The notes under the pieces are model-generated. The model worked only from the letters and a program-made list of their open reading frames with translations. It did not search any database and was not told the DNA's origin. A stretch of 64,000 bases of DNA from Phytoseiulus persimilis (Eukaryota > Arthropoda > Arachnida > Mesostigmata > Phytoseiidae). A program made the translations under genes and the position numbers. This document shows positions 32,185-42,544 of the stretch, one piece after another; position 1 is the first letter of the stretch, and each line of letters opens with the position of its first letter. Where the stretch lies: positions 17,050,001 to 17,114,000 of the forward strand of contig CM075103.1 of the NCBI GenBank assembly GCA_037576195.1, given 5' to 3'.

Positions 32185-32646
32185 TGTTGGAGATCAGAAT
32201 CTGAAGCCTGTCGGGCTCAGATCTCGCACGCGTCTGAGAGCATGACACACTCAGATGACTCACAGTACTCCCAAGTCACGACGTCTGGGAAATGCAACGA
32301 AATCGGGGTTCCAACCCCGACAGCAGATGTAAGGGACTGATACAGACAGTCCACATAAAACCAAGAGTACGGAGTCGGGTTTACAACCCCTCCGACCTAC
32401 AAACTAGACCATCTGTCAACTTATGTTAAGATATGACTCATCTGGTGTCTGGACTCTAGACCAATCATGGGAGAGCTACGCTCCCCTTCTAGGTATATAA
32501 GGACCCTCTTTTTCGAATAAACTTCACTGTGGTACAGAGCCTTCTACTCTACACGTCCCTTGCGTTGTCACTCTTGTTGTCAACTGAGCTAGTGTTCCAC
32601 ACCTTCGATCCTCTACCTTCAAACCCTACGACTTCCAGTCCTATCA
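32185..32646 (+). repeat. 3' LTR of the Copia element
   Basis: 462 bp, about 2 differences from 18089-18550, followed by the GTAGA duplication. Confidence 0.9.
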
Positions 32647-33112
32647 GTAGATCAATATGAAGGACCGTGAGGGCCTTCACCAAACAGAGAAGGAGAGCGG
32701 TATCAGCGCCCTTTCTTCATCGTGTCAAAGCCGTAGGATAGTTCCTTCACCTCCAGAGTAGGAAGAAAAGCAGATGAGTCAAGTTTGACGCTCTCAATAA
32801 GATTGCATAGAAATTTATCGCCCTCAGAAATGCGTCCCCTGACTGGCATCACGGAGTGTGGGGAACACTCCGACGATTCCGTTGGGGGCACGTTCTGAGA
32901 GAATTTCTGGTGATATAGGAGCGCTGGTGGGCCTCTACTGGTTAACTACAACATAACAAACATCTACTCAAGGCTCATCTTGAGGCGGAGCACAGAGGCA
33001 ACGCAACTCCCGGGCCACTCAACTGCGGGGTGATGACTTTGTTGAGCCGACTGTGAGCTGTCAGAGTCACTGCGTAGGATGTCCACCATTGTGCGACTAA
33101 CATGGCGATGGT

Positions 33113-33391
33113 AGTCGGCTCGTTGGCCGTGTGGCATAAACCAACGCCTTGGGTGCCACGCTGAGCTAGCAATCGCGGGTTCGATCCCCGGCCGACAACA
33201 AAAAAATTCTTATGTGGTAAAGAGAGGATTTAATTTATATCAGAATTAAATCTGAACCATCTTAAGACCCAAGCCCACCGCTCGCAATGGGATTTGCGAG
33301 GCGATAGGGAGTGTTACTGAAGCAATACCGAATGGTGATTCCGGGACACTTCTGAGGGCTGGCTGAGAGGTTCAGCCGGAAAACAAAGGAG
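33113..33391 (+). mobile_element. tRNA-derived SINE, copy 3 (full length)
   Basis: Flanked by AACATGGCGATGGT at 33099-33112 and 33392-33405. The first 83 bp fold like a tRNA: acceptor GTCGGC (33114-33119) pairs with GCCGAC, D-arm GTTGG pairs with CCAAC, and the T-arm carries the B box GGTTCGATCCC. An A-box-like TTGGCCGTGTGG is present. The body and the 3' hairpin match the copies at 4439 and 7394. The uninterrupted target is seen in the other copy of the host element near 12838-12870. Confidence 0.85.
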
Positions 33392-33514
33392 AACATGGCG
33401 ATGGTGGAAAGTTCTCAAGTTTCCCTAGAGAGCCCTCGACGATACCAACCGCTCGCTCTCCACTGTTTTCCCGCTCCTCCTCTCCCCTACCAAGCTGACG
33501 GCAGAACGGGGAGC

Positions 33515-34098
33515 ACCGCCATTTGATCCAATGTAAACAACGAGGGAGCAGTCGAATCCGTAGGAAAGGGAGAGCGGTCGGTAGCCAACGGAGACTAAGA
33601 AAGCCCGCCACAGTCGAAATCGTCAGGGTGCTGCGCAGCTCAGAGAGTGGTCCTCAAGGAAGTTTCGAAGGTGCATAACCTTACGGGAAGACTTCTTGGT
33701 CTAAATCCTTTCGATTACATCTCATGCCGAGCGGACCGAATAAATTTGCGCTGTTGTGTTGCAAAAGAACAGCTAGGGGTTTTTTCCTCGAAGAAGTAAC
33801 AGATGATCAGAAACTAATAATCACCAGCGGGTTTGCTCAGAGAACATCCAGGTCCGGGAGAGGGTCGACGGAGTTGACAAGTTCGGACAGGTTCCAAGAA
33901 TGCGACGCAGAAACTTCCACAAAATTGAATTCACGCCATGGATCAAGGCGGAAATAGCATGATATTCGAAGCACCCTCAAGCTTTTGAATTTGGCGGCCC
34001 TCTCAGCCTCCCACTCAGCGGCCAACCAACCTCTATCTATCTATATCTCCCTCTTATCCGTCGTCTGCGTTGTTGTTTACTTTAGATCAAATGGCGGT
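33515..34098. repeat. Possible MITE with ACCGCCATTTGATC ends
   Basis: ACCGCCATTTGATC then A-rich GTAAACAAC at 33515-33545, and the reverse complement of nearly the same string at 34068-34098. No target duplication found. Related TTTGATC..AAGTAAACAA strings occur at 43137 and, inverted, at 51352. Confidence 0.35.
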
Positions 34099-34216
34099 AT
34101 TTTTGCTTTAGGCGGGTTGCGCGGAAAAACAACAAACTCAGAACACGCCGAAATGGCGAATTGACGGTTGGGAGAGGAGGAGGGGAGAGGGGAACTGAGA
34201 TCGAGACATACCTGCG

Positions 34217-35155
34217 TCAGACCTCTCGCAAAGTATAGTTGTGGTCTCGAAGTGCTGAGGGTTGAGAGCTGCAGAAACGCGGGGAATGGCATTCCGCGAT
34301 TGCTGCCAAAAGGGCCTCAAAGGCCGGGGCTCCATCCAGATTGTGGCGCCACATGAACTCCACTAAATACGACTGTAACTGGGAACGAGCAGTTCCGCGC
34401 TGCCTCTTGTTCCTCCATTTGGCTGATCCCCACAATCGTTCGATGCTTTGCTTGTGAACCCCAGTCACAGGGTTTACGAAATTGTATTTGTGGTTCACTG
34501 TGAGGTGGAAGTAACCGGCCTCTTTGAGGGCAGCTTTCGGATAACCCTTCCAACAGTCTGAGTAGATGATTGAGCCGGGCTCAATGAACTCCTGGATGGC
34601 ACTGAGGAGGACAGGCGCGGATCGGTTGGGAACTGCCTTGATGAAACACTTTCTGGTCTCTCGGCAAATACCCCCAAACACCCACTGTTGCGGTAGGACC
34701 CGGCCAGCGTTGTTCTTCCTCTTCGTGAACAGACTTTCGTCGACTTCGACGATGAGCCCCGGAGCTCCGGTTCTTCCCTGTGGCCGACGTTGAAGGGAGC
34801 GAAAGCAAATCTCACGGAGATTCTCATTCCATGAATGAACAGCTTTCGGACTCATCCCCAACTGGGCTACACACCACGAGATCGATGCAGTCTCAGCTGC
34901 CCAGGCGTATAAAAACCGTATCACTTTCACCAATGGCAAGCGAGTTTGGTCCAAGAAAGTATTGTAACGCAGTCCAAATTTTTTTAGACACTGAGCACAC
35001 CACCAAAAAGTACGATCACTGTTGAACTTCAGTGTGAGTTCATGTTTCAGACTGCATGTGAGGCTACTCGCAAGAATGTCTTTTTCTTGAAGGAACAACA
35101 CAGCGGCATCTTCGTTCGTTGGCAAATCGAAAATTGTGAGCGCCATGAAGAACAA
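34217..35155 (-). CDS. Merlin (IS1595/ISXO2-like) transposase
   Basis: A 312-residue frame without internal stops. Merlin is the animal superfamily related to bacterial IS1016/IS1595. Residues about 70-80 hold a CAQCLKKFG zinc-like pair. The DDE core shows LIVEVDESLFTKRKN (first Asp), IIYSDCWKGYPKAAL (second Asp) and GVHKQSIERLWGSAKWRNK (His and Glu). The length fits Merlin. No terminal inverted repeats were identified, so the element may be truncated. It lies in the KDM4-like intron, opposite in strand. Confidence 0.85.
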   Translation of the reverse strand: MFFMALTIFDLPTNEDAAVLFLQEKDILASSLTCSLKHELTLKFNSDRTFWWCAQCLKKFGLRYNTFLDQTRLPLVKVIRFLYAWAAETASISWCVAQLGMSPKAVHSWNENLREICFRSLQRRPQGRTGAPGLIVEVDESLFTKRKNNAGRVLPQQWVFGGICRETRKCFIKAVPNRSAPVLLSAIQEFIEPGSIIYSDCWKGYPKAALKEAGYFHLTVNHKYNFVNPVTGVHKQSIERLWGSAKWRNKRQRGTARSQLQSYLVEFMWRHNLDGAPAFEALLAAIAECHSPRFCSSQPSALRDHNYTLREV

Positions 35156-36966
35156 GTGAACGAGTTCATCCGGAAGTGAAAGTTTACTGCGCTATAATTT
35201 GCTCATTTCAGAATCGGACAACGGACTCAGACTCAGTACATACAGCGCCCCCGTAATGCGCAGTTGGTGGCTTTCCCTGGATGCTATCTTCCAAGCCTCT
35301 GCGAGATCGGGTCCCTCGCTACGCTCGGGGCCATCAGAATAAATAGACTCGGGGAGGCCTTAGAATATAGAAGATCTGTGAAATACGCAGGCGCTGGCTG
35401 TCATTTCGTCATGATCATTGAATTCCATGGAGCCGGGGTGCTATCTTACAAGCCTCTGCAAGATCTGGTGATGCCCATACAATGACTCAACAGGGGCGTG
35501 CTCACTCGCTTCGCTCGCTCGCCAGCAACCTAACCTAACCTCACCCAATCTCCCCGCACTGCTGTAGGGCCACTTGCTGTCAGTCAGCTCGCATCGCTTC
35601 GCTCGCTCGCTCGCCCGTTCGAATCGCGCGCCTTTCCATCCCGCAATGCCCGACTCGACAGCGGCGCATTTCCGTCTGCTCTCGCCTGCCCTAACTCTCA
35701 TCCCGCCTAAGATAAAAGAACCCAAATGGCATAGACCCGCGCCGATGGGTCCGTATCACAGTCCCGGCGATCAGCTAATGAATGCATTCCTGCAGACAGA
35801 AACTGAGCGCGCTGAATCCGAATTTCGGAGGGTTCTGTGAGACACCCACTCATTCGCCGAGTGTCGCCATGATATTCATACCGGGAGTCAAATTACGAGG
35901 ACGAAATTCATCCGCGGGCCACGAATGGAAATTGGATGCCTCCGTCCTATGTTTCGGAGACTTTCTACACCGCTGAATCCCTTGGAGACCCGAATCTGAC
36001 GACATACTGAGGAACTTGGGAGTTTGGGCCCCGTTTCAGACACTCGATTCGCCCCGCCTGCGAATTTGCTGCATCTCGGTTGCATTCGAGTGTGAAAGCC
36101 GTGACGTCGGGAGAAACGCGCGCCGAGAGCTGCCCCATCCTTGTAGGCGAGGAATTCAAGCAAGCTCCCCTCAATGAGAACCGGCCGCTCGCCGCCAAGC
36201 GTCCATCAGCCTGGACTGTGAGTCTGGCCCACGCGGACTTTTTGTCGAATGGGATTCATGGAATATCTGGAGTAAAGAGTGCAGGAGTCCTTTCGAACGT
36301 GAAAATTCCGTCAGCGAGCGCCAAGACAACTCGAAGACCTGGATCGTTCCTTGGAGAGTGACCTCACTTGTTGGACGCCGGAGTCGAGCGTGTTGTGAAC
36401 GGAACGCTGGGAACAGCATTTGTACTTCGAAAGTTGGCGAAGTCCAACAATTTCCATCGATTTCGCTCTATCCTGAATAGAATAGGAAAAGAAACATTTG
36501 TACTCGGACTTCGAGATTGTGGTAGCGACATGCTTGACGGAAACTGCAGGTAGAGAGTGATCTTCCTGTTTCATGGCAGCTCGAATTATAACTCAGTCCG
36601 CCGGATGGAAATGATCTATATCGCGGTCACTGGAAGGCATTTCGATCAGGGGCAGAAGCTTTCTTTCTCCATGCTCAGTTCGGATTTCAGATCATACGGA
36701 AAAAGAAGCCTCCAGAGCGCCTCGAATTTCTCTGCTCAGGACAGATGGCTGCACCCTACTGCTGAGATGGCTCAGCTAGGTGTAAGAACATCTTCTTCAT
36801 CATTGCTCGAAATGAGTTTCTCGTGGCGCTTTCCTCTTGAGTGTTGCATTTTGACTTGATAGAGAATTAGAGATTAGAGTAAAGATGAAGACAGTTGAAG
36901 ACATAGAATCAGGACATGCAGAAGAGTGGACCCAGGCGGAACAAACGGTCTGTAGAGTGGAACTTC
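35156..36966. other. No recognisable gene (inside the KDM4-like intron)
   Basis: Two short related strings (GCTATCTTNCAAGCCTCTGC) at about 35284 and 35442. A CCTAACCTAACCTCACCC stretch at 35528 follows a CGCTTCGCTCGCTCGC run. No coding motif seen. Confidence 0.45.
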
Positions 36967-37115
36967 CTTGCTTGCCGCCTAGAGAATACCTCTCTGAGCT
37001 ATCCGTTCACCAGGGCCTGGCAAGCGTCTTGCCTGCCGCCTAGGAACTATATGTCTGAACTTTCGGCTAACTTAGGCCTAGCAAGCGCCTGGCTTGCCGC
37101 TCAGAAACTGCTTAT
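36967..37115 (+). repeat. Short tandem repeat, about 62-bp unit, 2.5 copies
   Basis: Units start CTTGCNTGCCGCCTAG and end GGCCTRGCAAGCG. The copies are imperfect. Function unknown. Confidence 0.5.
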
Positions 37116-37734
37116 CCAGAATGGAGAAGAGGAAAAGCTCCGGAGAGCGAAGAAGCTCTGATGACCAGGAAGATCCCCAGAAAGACCAGGGAGCTTGATA
37201 GGACTGAAGAGTAGGGAAAATAAGCAATGAAGCTCAACTCATGAAATGTCGCAAGGGACTCACTGGAAACGCTGCTTTCGGAGATCGCACACAAGAGAAA
37301 CTGTCTCAAAGCGCGCGTAAAGGAACCGTTAGCCACGGTGGCTTCCCTTCCCCTTCAAGTTAGCGTTGCACTTCGATCAGTGAATTCCCATCTACTCGCG
37401 GGAAAAGGTGACCGAATCTCATTGCGAAAAAGGCTGCGCTGATGCTCGGTGTAACGAGACATTTGTGTGTCTGTTTGCAAGTACTTCGACGGGCCCGTAG
37501 GCGCTTAGCCGAAGTACTCTGCCTGCCCCGAAGGTGCCTGGCCGGTCCGTACTACAGAACCGTCGGAATTCATAGCTGGCGCGCTCTCTCTCCCTCCCAA
37601 AACAATGCGTCCATCAGCCTTGCTCCGGGACTGTGATCGTCACCCGCGCCGACAGTTCAACGTAAACACTAGACAGAGCGCCACCTGCGGTGGTGTCTGG
37701 GTCGCCACGTTTCAAAATGGCGCGGTCGAAACAA
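37116..37734. other. No recognisable gene (KDM4-like intron)
   Basis: No motif recognised. At 37480-37530 a dyad (AAGTACTTCGACGGGC ... AGCCGAAGTACT) can form a hairpin. Confidence 0.4.
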
Positions 37735-37772
37735 AACGGCGGTCTCATATTTACACCGCTGGTAGATGTGCA
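37735..37772 (+). repeat. mariner terminal repeat remnant
   Basis: AAAACGGCGGTCTCATATTT followed by ACACCGCTGGTA. This closely matches the inverted form of the mariner end at 16262-16290. No transposase is attached, so it is a leftover or a short non-autonomous copy. Confidence 0.5.
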
Positions 37773-37839
37773 ACGCGCTATTTTCTGTATCGCCATGAGT
37801 ACTTCAGTATTTGATCACCTCATTACCATCGCGTTCCTG

Positions 37840-38074
37840 GAATTCAACATGTCGCGTCTAAAGAGTATTCTCGATCTCATCAGAGACGATGACCAGTCGG
37901 AAATCGAGGCTGTGACGACTCCATACCTATACTTTGGTATGTGGAAGTCGAGTTTTGCGTGGCACACGGAAGATATGGACCTGTACTCGATCAACCACCT
38001 CCACCATGGCGCTCCAAAAAGCTGTTAGGCCATCCCCCCAAAACACGAAAAACAGTTCGAGAGACTGGCATCCG
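37840..38074 (+). pseudogene. KDM4/JMJD2-like histone demethylase, exon B (first half of JmjC)
   Basis: Reads [49 protein letters not shown] and AIPPKHEKQFERLAS, a close match to the JmjC domain. The iron ligands His and Glu (WHTEDMD), the 2-oxoglutarate contacts Asn (YSIN) and Lys (PKS), and the Tyr in TPYLYFG are kept. After KSC (family has KSW) an in-frame TAG lies at 38026-38028 where the family has Tyr. The donor GTGAGT is at 38075. A clean AG acceptor is not visible at the left edge. About 21.6 kb, nearly all mobile elements, separate it from exon A. Confidence 0.82.
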
Positions 38075-38157
38075 GTGAGTTACCTTTGCTCCTTTATTGC
38101 GAGTGAGATGAACCGTAGGTTCTGGAAATAATACGGCTGGGCGGAAATGTCTTCCAG

Positions 38158-38399
38158 ATTCCTTTCCGGAGTTGGTCAAACGCTGTGAGGGTTTCTCCCG
38201 GCACAAGAATGTACTCATCTCACAAGCGAAGCTGAGGAAATATTCGATCCCGTATGATAAAATCACACAAGAGGAAGGGGAGTTCATCATTTCTTTCCCT
38301 TACGGGTATCACGCAGGCAACAGCCAAGGCTTCAACATCGCTGAGGCAACGAATTTCGCCCTACCTCGTTGGATAGAGTACGGCAAGCGATACACTAGG
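38158..38399 (+). pseudogene. KDM4/JMJD2-like histone demethylase, exon C (second half of JmjC)
   Basis: Starts after TTCCAG at 38157 and ends at GTAAGG at 38400. It is open throughout: [73 protein letters not shown]. It carries the third iron ligand (YGYHAG) and two zinc ligands (the Cys and His of CEGFSRH) expected in KDM4. The introns on either side are 83 and 79 bp, so the original gene was compact here. Phase fits exon B. Confidence 0.85.
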
Positions 38400-38478
38400 G
38401 TAAGGTCCACCGACCGACATAATGCTCTCTCGTGTTCCAATGCGCTCCCGTCACTCATCCGGATGTCTCTTCTCTCAG

Positions 38479-38553
38479 TGCTGCTGCAGAATGGATAGCG
38501 TTGACATCAACATGGATCGCTTTATACAGAAGTTCCAACCGGAGCGCTACGAG
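38479..38553 (+). pseudogene. KDM4/JMJD2-like histone demethylase, exon D (end of catalytic core)
   Basis: Starts after TCTCAG at 38478. It reads [20 protein letters not shown] then PERYE, matching the LCSCRKD...FVRKFQPERY block that supplies the last two zinc Cys. Similarity stops about 38553, and within 50 bp MULE transposase sequence begins. The downstream PHD and Tudor regions found in many KDM4 proteins are not in the window. Confidence 0.8.
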
Positions 38554-38599
38554 GCGAAAATCGATCCAGCTGGTGGCATCTCTGGCCACTGCTCAAAGC

Positions 38600-38985
38600 A
38601 CTGCGGCTCACGCTGAGGTTTTCCGAGTCGTGAAGCACCAAGTGGGAAACTGGATGATGAACGCCTACATGGGCGATTTCAACTCGGCCATGCGAGCCGC
38701 GGTGGAACAGGAAATCACTGAGTGTCACATTCATGGCTGTTTATTCCATTCCTCTCGGAGTTTATTGCGATACGCACGCCGTCCAAATTTGGGCCTGGCG
38801 AGGACGTTGAGGCAGCGAGGAAGGGTTTGAAAGACTTTCCTCGGATTCACAGCCCTGCCCCTGCTCCCACCGGAATATACACAGGCTGCGCTTGAGTCGC
38901 TATCGGCCGAGGCCTTGACTCAGGACTCGCGATTCGATCGTTTCCTCCGATATCTATACAGGGCGGTCAACTTAAGTCGGGAATT
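38600..38985 (+). mobile_element. MULE transposase fragment
   Basis: Contains AYMGDFNSAMRAAVEQEI, then HIHGCLFHSSRSL and, in another frame, LLPPEYTQAALESLSAEA. These correspond to the second-Asp and CLFH blocks and the following helical part of a FLYWCH-type MULE transposase; compare 58825-59060. The N-terminal and C-terminal parts are missing, and at least one frameshift lies near 38826. It directly abuts the last KDM4-like exon. Confidence 0.65.
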
Positions 38986-39099
38986 TTCTTACCCTTCCTT
39001 CTTTTGGTCATATTTCGGTCAAAAATGTTTCGATTCTGGAAATCTTTTTCTTGTTCGATAGCTGAAAAGACGGCGCATCTTTCCCAGCTTGATTGGATC

Positions 39100-42000
39100 A
39101 GTCAGTGGAGAATCACCCCTACGGACTCGGAAAAATATTGTCAGATTGGTCCCAGAATCACCCACACAGACTCGGCGAAATATTGTCAGATTGGTCCCAG
39201 GATCACCCCTACAGACGCGGCAAAATATTTTGCCGAGTGATTGCGGGGTGATTCTGGGACCGATCTGACCATTACTTCCCAAGTCTGGAGGGATGATTCC
39301 GGGACCGATCTGACCATTACTTTCCAAGTCTGGAGAGGTGATTCCGGGATCAATCTGACCATTACTCTCCAAGTCTAGAGGAGTCATTCCGGGACCAATC
39401 TGACCTCAACTTCTCAAGTCTGGAGTGGTGATTCCGGGACCGATCTGAACATTACTTTACCTACCATCACTTCATTGTCATTGACCTCTGACAAGACACC
39501 GAAATTCACCACATGAAATTCGACTTGAATTCAAACTCGCTCTGGAAAAAATCTCAAGGGCTGGGTTGGGTTATTCCGGGATCAATCTGACCTTCACATT
39601 TCAAGTTTGGAGGGGTGATTCCGGGACCGATCTCACCATTACTTTCCCAGGTCTAAGGGGTGATTCCGGGACCAATCTGACCATCACTCTCCAAGTCTGG
39701 AGGAAGGATCTCGGGACCAAACTGACCTTCACTTTTCAAGTTTGGAGGGGTGATTCCGGGACTGATCTTTACTATTTCTTTACCTATCATCACTTCATTG
39801 TCATCGACAAGACAGCGAGATTTACCACATGAAATCCGACTTGAATTCAAATTTCCCTCGCTTCAGAAAAAAATCTTAAAGGCCTCCCGTCCTGCGAGAT
39901 CGCTGCCGTCCCACGGACCTCTTCAAGGTCCCGGGGAGTGTGTGGTGGACAAGCCGTCACGGAAAGATTTCATGTATCCAGGCTTGTTGTCTATATATAT
40001 AAAAATCCAGGGTCTGTTTGTTTGTATGTATGTATGTATGTATGTATGTTTGTTTGTCCTCAATAGGCTCCTCCGGTATTGATCGGATCGACTTGGAACA
40101 AACTGCATAATGTAGGGCGGCTCTCCGGGAAGGACATAGGCCACCCACCCCTTCCCCCCTCCTCCTCCCCTCCTCCCCCCCTCGCGATTTACCCCAACTT
40201 TGACCCCCTCCATACTGTGATCCGCATCCAAATTCTGACGATAGGGTGCACCGCCCCGTGATGACGCCAGCCAGACTCTTAGGCCTCATCCCATCGTCAT
40301 CGGATATCCTTCCCCACCCCCTCTCCTATACATCTATCATAAAAATCTATCATGAAAATATCTGGGGGGGTGATTCTGAGACCAATAAGGCCATTACTTC
40401 CCAACTCTGTAGGGATGATTCCGAGACCAATCTGGCCATTAGTTTCCAACTCTGGAGGGGTGATTACGAGACCAATCTGGCCTTCAGATTCTAACTCTGG
40501 AGGGCTGATTCCGGTACCAATCTGGCCATTACTTCCCAACTCTGTAGGGATGATTCCGAGACCAATCTGGCCATTAGTTTCCAACTCTGGAGGGGTGATT
40601 ACGAGACCAATCTGGCCTTCAGATTCTAACTCTAGAGGGGTGATTCCGGTACCAATCTGGCCATAACTTTCCAACTCTGGAGGGGTGATTCCGAGACCAA
40701 TCTGGCCATTACTTTCCAACTCTGTTGGGGTGATTCCGGGACCAATCTGGCCATTAGTTTCCAACTCTGTTGGGGTGATTCCGGGACCAATCTGGCCATT
40801 AGTTTCCAACTCTGGAGGGGTAATTCCGGGCCCAATCTGGCCATTACTTTCCAACTCTTGGGGGGGGGTGATTCCGGGACCAATCTGGCCATTACTTTCC
40901 AACTCTGGAGGGGTGATTCCGAGACCAATCTGGCCATTACTTTCCAACTCTGGAGGGGTGATTCCGAGACCAATCTGGCCATTACTTTCCAACTCTGGAG
41001 GGGTGATTCCGAGACCAATCTGGCCATTACTTTCCAACTCTGGAGGGGTGATTACGGGACCAATCTGGCCATTAGTTTCCAACTCTGGAGGGGTGATTCC
41101 GAGACCAATCTGGCCATTACTTCCCAACTCTGGAGGGGTGATTCTGGGACCAATCTGGCCATTACTTTCGAACTCTGGAGGGGTGATTCCGAGACCAATC
41201 TGGCCATCACTTTCCAACTCTGGAGGGGTGATTCTGAGACTAATCTGAGCATTACTTCCCAATTCTGGAGGCGTGATTCCGAGACCAATCTGAGCATTAC
41301 TTCCCAACTCTGGAGGGGTGATTCCGAGTCCAATCTGAGCATTACTTCCCAACCCTAGAAGGGTGATTCCGGGACCAGTCTGAGCATTACTTCCCAACTC
41401 TGGAGGGGTGATTCAGAGTCCAATCTGAGCATTACTTCCCAATTCTGGAGGCGTGATTCCGGGACCAGTCTGAGCATTACTTCCCAACTCTGGAGGGGTG
41501 ATTCCGAGTCCAATCTGAGCATTACTTCCCAACCCTAGAAGGGTGATTCCGGGACCAGTCTGAGCATTACTTCCCAACTCTGGAGGGGTGATTCCGAGTC
41601 CAATCTGAGCATTACTTCCCAACTCTGGAGGGATGATTCCGAGACCAATCTGGCCATTATTCTCCAACGCTGTAGGGGTGATTCTGGGACCAATCTGGCC
41701 ATTACTTTCCAACTCTGGAGGGGTGATTGCGACACCAATCTGGCCATTACTCTCCTACCCTGGAAGAGTGATTCCAGGACCAATCTGACAATACTCTTCC
41801 GGATCTGGAGGGGTGCTTCCGAGTCGAATCTGACCGTACTTTTCAAAACCTGGAGGGATGATTCCGTCTCCAATCTGACCATTACTTTCCGAGTTTGGAG
41901 GAGTGATTCCGAGACCAATCTGGCCATTACTTTGCAACTCCGGAGGGGTGATTCCGGGACCAATAAGGCCATTACTTTCCAACTCTGGAGGGGTGATTAC

Positions 42001-42115
42001 GAGACCAATCTGGCCGTACTTTCCAAAACCTGGAGGGGTGATTCCGTCTCCAATCTGACCATCACTTCCCGAGTTTTGAGGAGTGGTCCTGGAACCAATC
42101 TGGCCATAACCCAGT
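39100..42115. repeat. 45-bp satellite with inverted start and higher-order structure
   Basis: The main array (40360-42110) repeats a 45-bp unit (GGTGATTCCGAGACCAATCT, then GGCCATTACTTTCCAACTCT, GGAGG). Older, diverged copies lie at 39240-39440 and 39580-39770. A unit of about 320 bp containing TTTACCTACCATCACTTCAT also repeats (39457 and 39777). Units at 39100-39215 run in the opposite direction. Since 45 is a multiple of three, long frames without stops exist on both strands (for example 40297-41397, 366 codons). These are by-products of the repeat and not genes. Confidence 0.9.
39985..40355 (+). repeat. Possible Helitron-like or other short element inside the satellite
   Basis: Starts near CTATATATATAAAAATCCAG, followed by a GTCTGTTTGTTTGTATG run with a TATG microsatellite (40023-40050) and GATCGGATCGACTTGG. 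Similar starts are common in arthropod non-autonomous elements, often ascribed to Helitrons. A C/T-rich tract at 40141-40190 follows. No transposase; the ends are uncertain. Confidence 0.3.
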
Positions 42116-42544
42116 GAAGAGAGGGAAAAGGGCCTCGATCCCAGATCAGAATCCTATTGAGAATCGGTGGCCACTCCCGAAGGTGTCCCGATGACACCAC
42201 ATGTTGGGCAAGGTGTGTCTGTCAGCAATAGACTCCCGAAGCAAGGGACGGGCCAGCCAGCGTAGTCGGCCGAAGGCCGGCTAGTAATTTTATACAATAA
42301 CGAATAAATACTACCGTCCTCTTGGCGGAGTCCGATTTCCGGTCGGGGATGACGGAGCTGACACGAGATATATTCGGTCGGCATCGCTGTCACCAGCCAA
42401 TAGTCGACAGGTCGTCCAACCAGTGGTCGGTGCTCCGCTCAAGGGCTGTATCGTGTTGATCAGAATGACGAAGTCATCATCAGGCTTTGGTGGTGACAGG
42501 ATCAACCCCGGAATCAATTCTATAGTTCGGCGGCGGGTTGAATT
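42116..42544 (-). repeat. Possible LTR remnant
   Basis: On the - strand, sequence ending TTGCCCAACA at 42203 is followed two bases later by TGGTGTCATCGGGA, an arrangement like an LTR end and a primer site. TATAAAATTACT lies upstream on that strand. No pol sequence is attached. The call is weak. Confidence 0.3.

Larger units (their letters stand above)
18089..32646 (+). mobile_element. Enlarged Copia-type LTR retrotransposon, very young, carrying a nested gypsy
   Basis: Flanked by the 5-bp duplication GTAGA (18084-18088 and 32647-32651). The two 462-bp LTRs differ at about 2 positions. Without the nested Ty3/gypsy element it is about 8.9 kb, much longer than the usual 5-kb Copia. Parts in order: LTR, gag, protease-integrase-RT-RNase H (Copia order), a signal-peptide membrane protein frame, a coiled-coil frame, an antisense frame with a membrane helix, a purine-rich tract (CCAGAGGGGA) and the LTR. 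The LTR identity says the insertion is recent. It looks close to whole apart from the nested insertion and a few breaks in gag-pol. Confidence 0.9.
17412..33509 (-). mobile_element. TIR DNA element, copy 2 (inverted), split by Copia and a SINE
   Basis: The pieces 17412-18088, 32652-33112 and 33392-33509 are the reverse complement of 12731-13986 in order. A Copia element (with GTAGA duplication) and a SINE (with 14-bp duplication) lie between the pieces. The outer about 30 bp at one end and about 220 bp at the other are missing compared with copy 1, so this copy is truncated on both sides. At its left edge it meets the mariner. Confidence 0.7.

Noticed and set aside
33114-33196. A tRNA gene
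   Set aside because: The anticodon arm is not convincing, and the stretch is the head of a SINE with a target duplication.
35528-35545. Telomere (TTAGG)n
   Set aside because: Only about two units; it is a short interspersed string, also seen in single form at 2269.
14889-38028. Stop-codon recoding in the KDM4-like gene, since both interrupting codons are TAG
   Set aside because: Only two cases, plus a LINE in an exon; decay is simpler. Other frames in the window use TAG as a normal end.
40297-41397. 366-codon open frame (and a 187-codon frame on the other strand)
   Set aside because: It is made wholly of the 45-bp satellite unit; openness follows from the unit length, not from selection.
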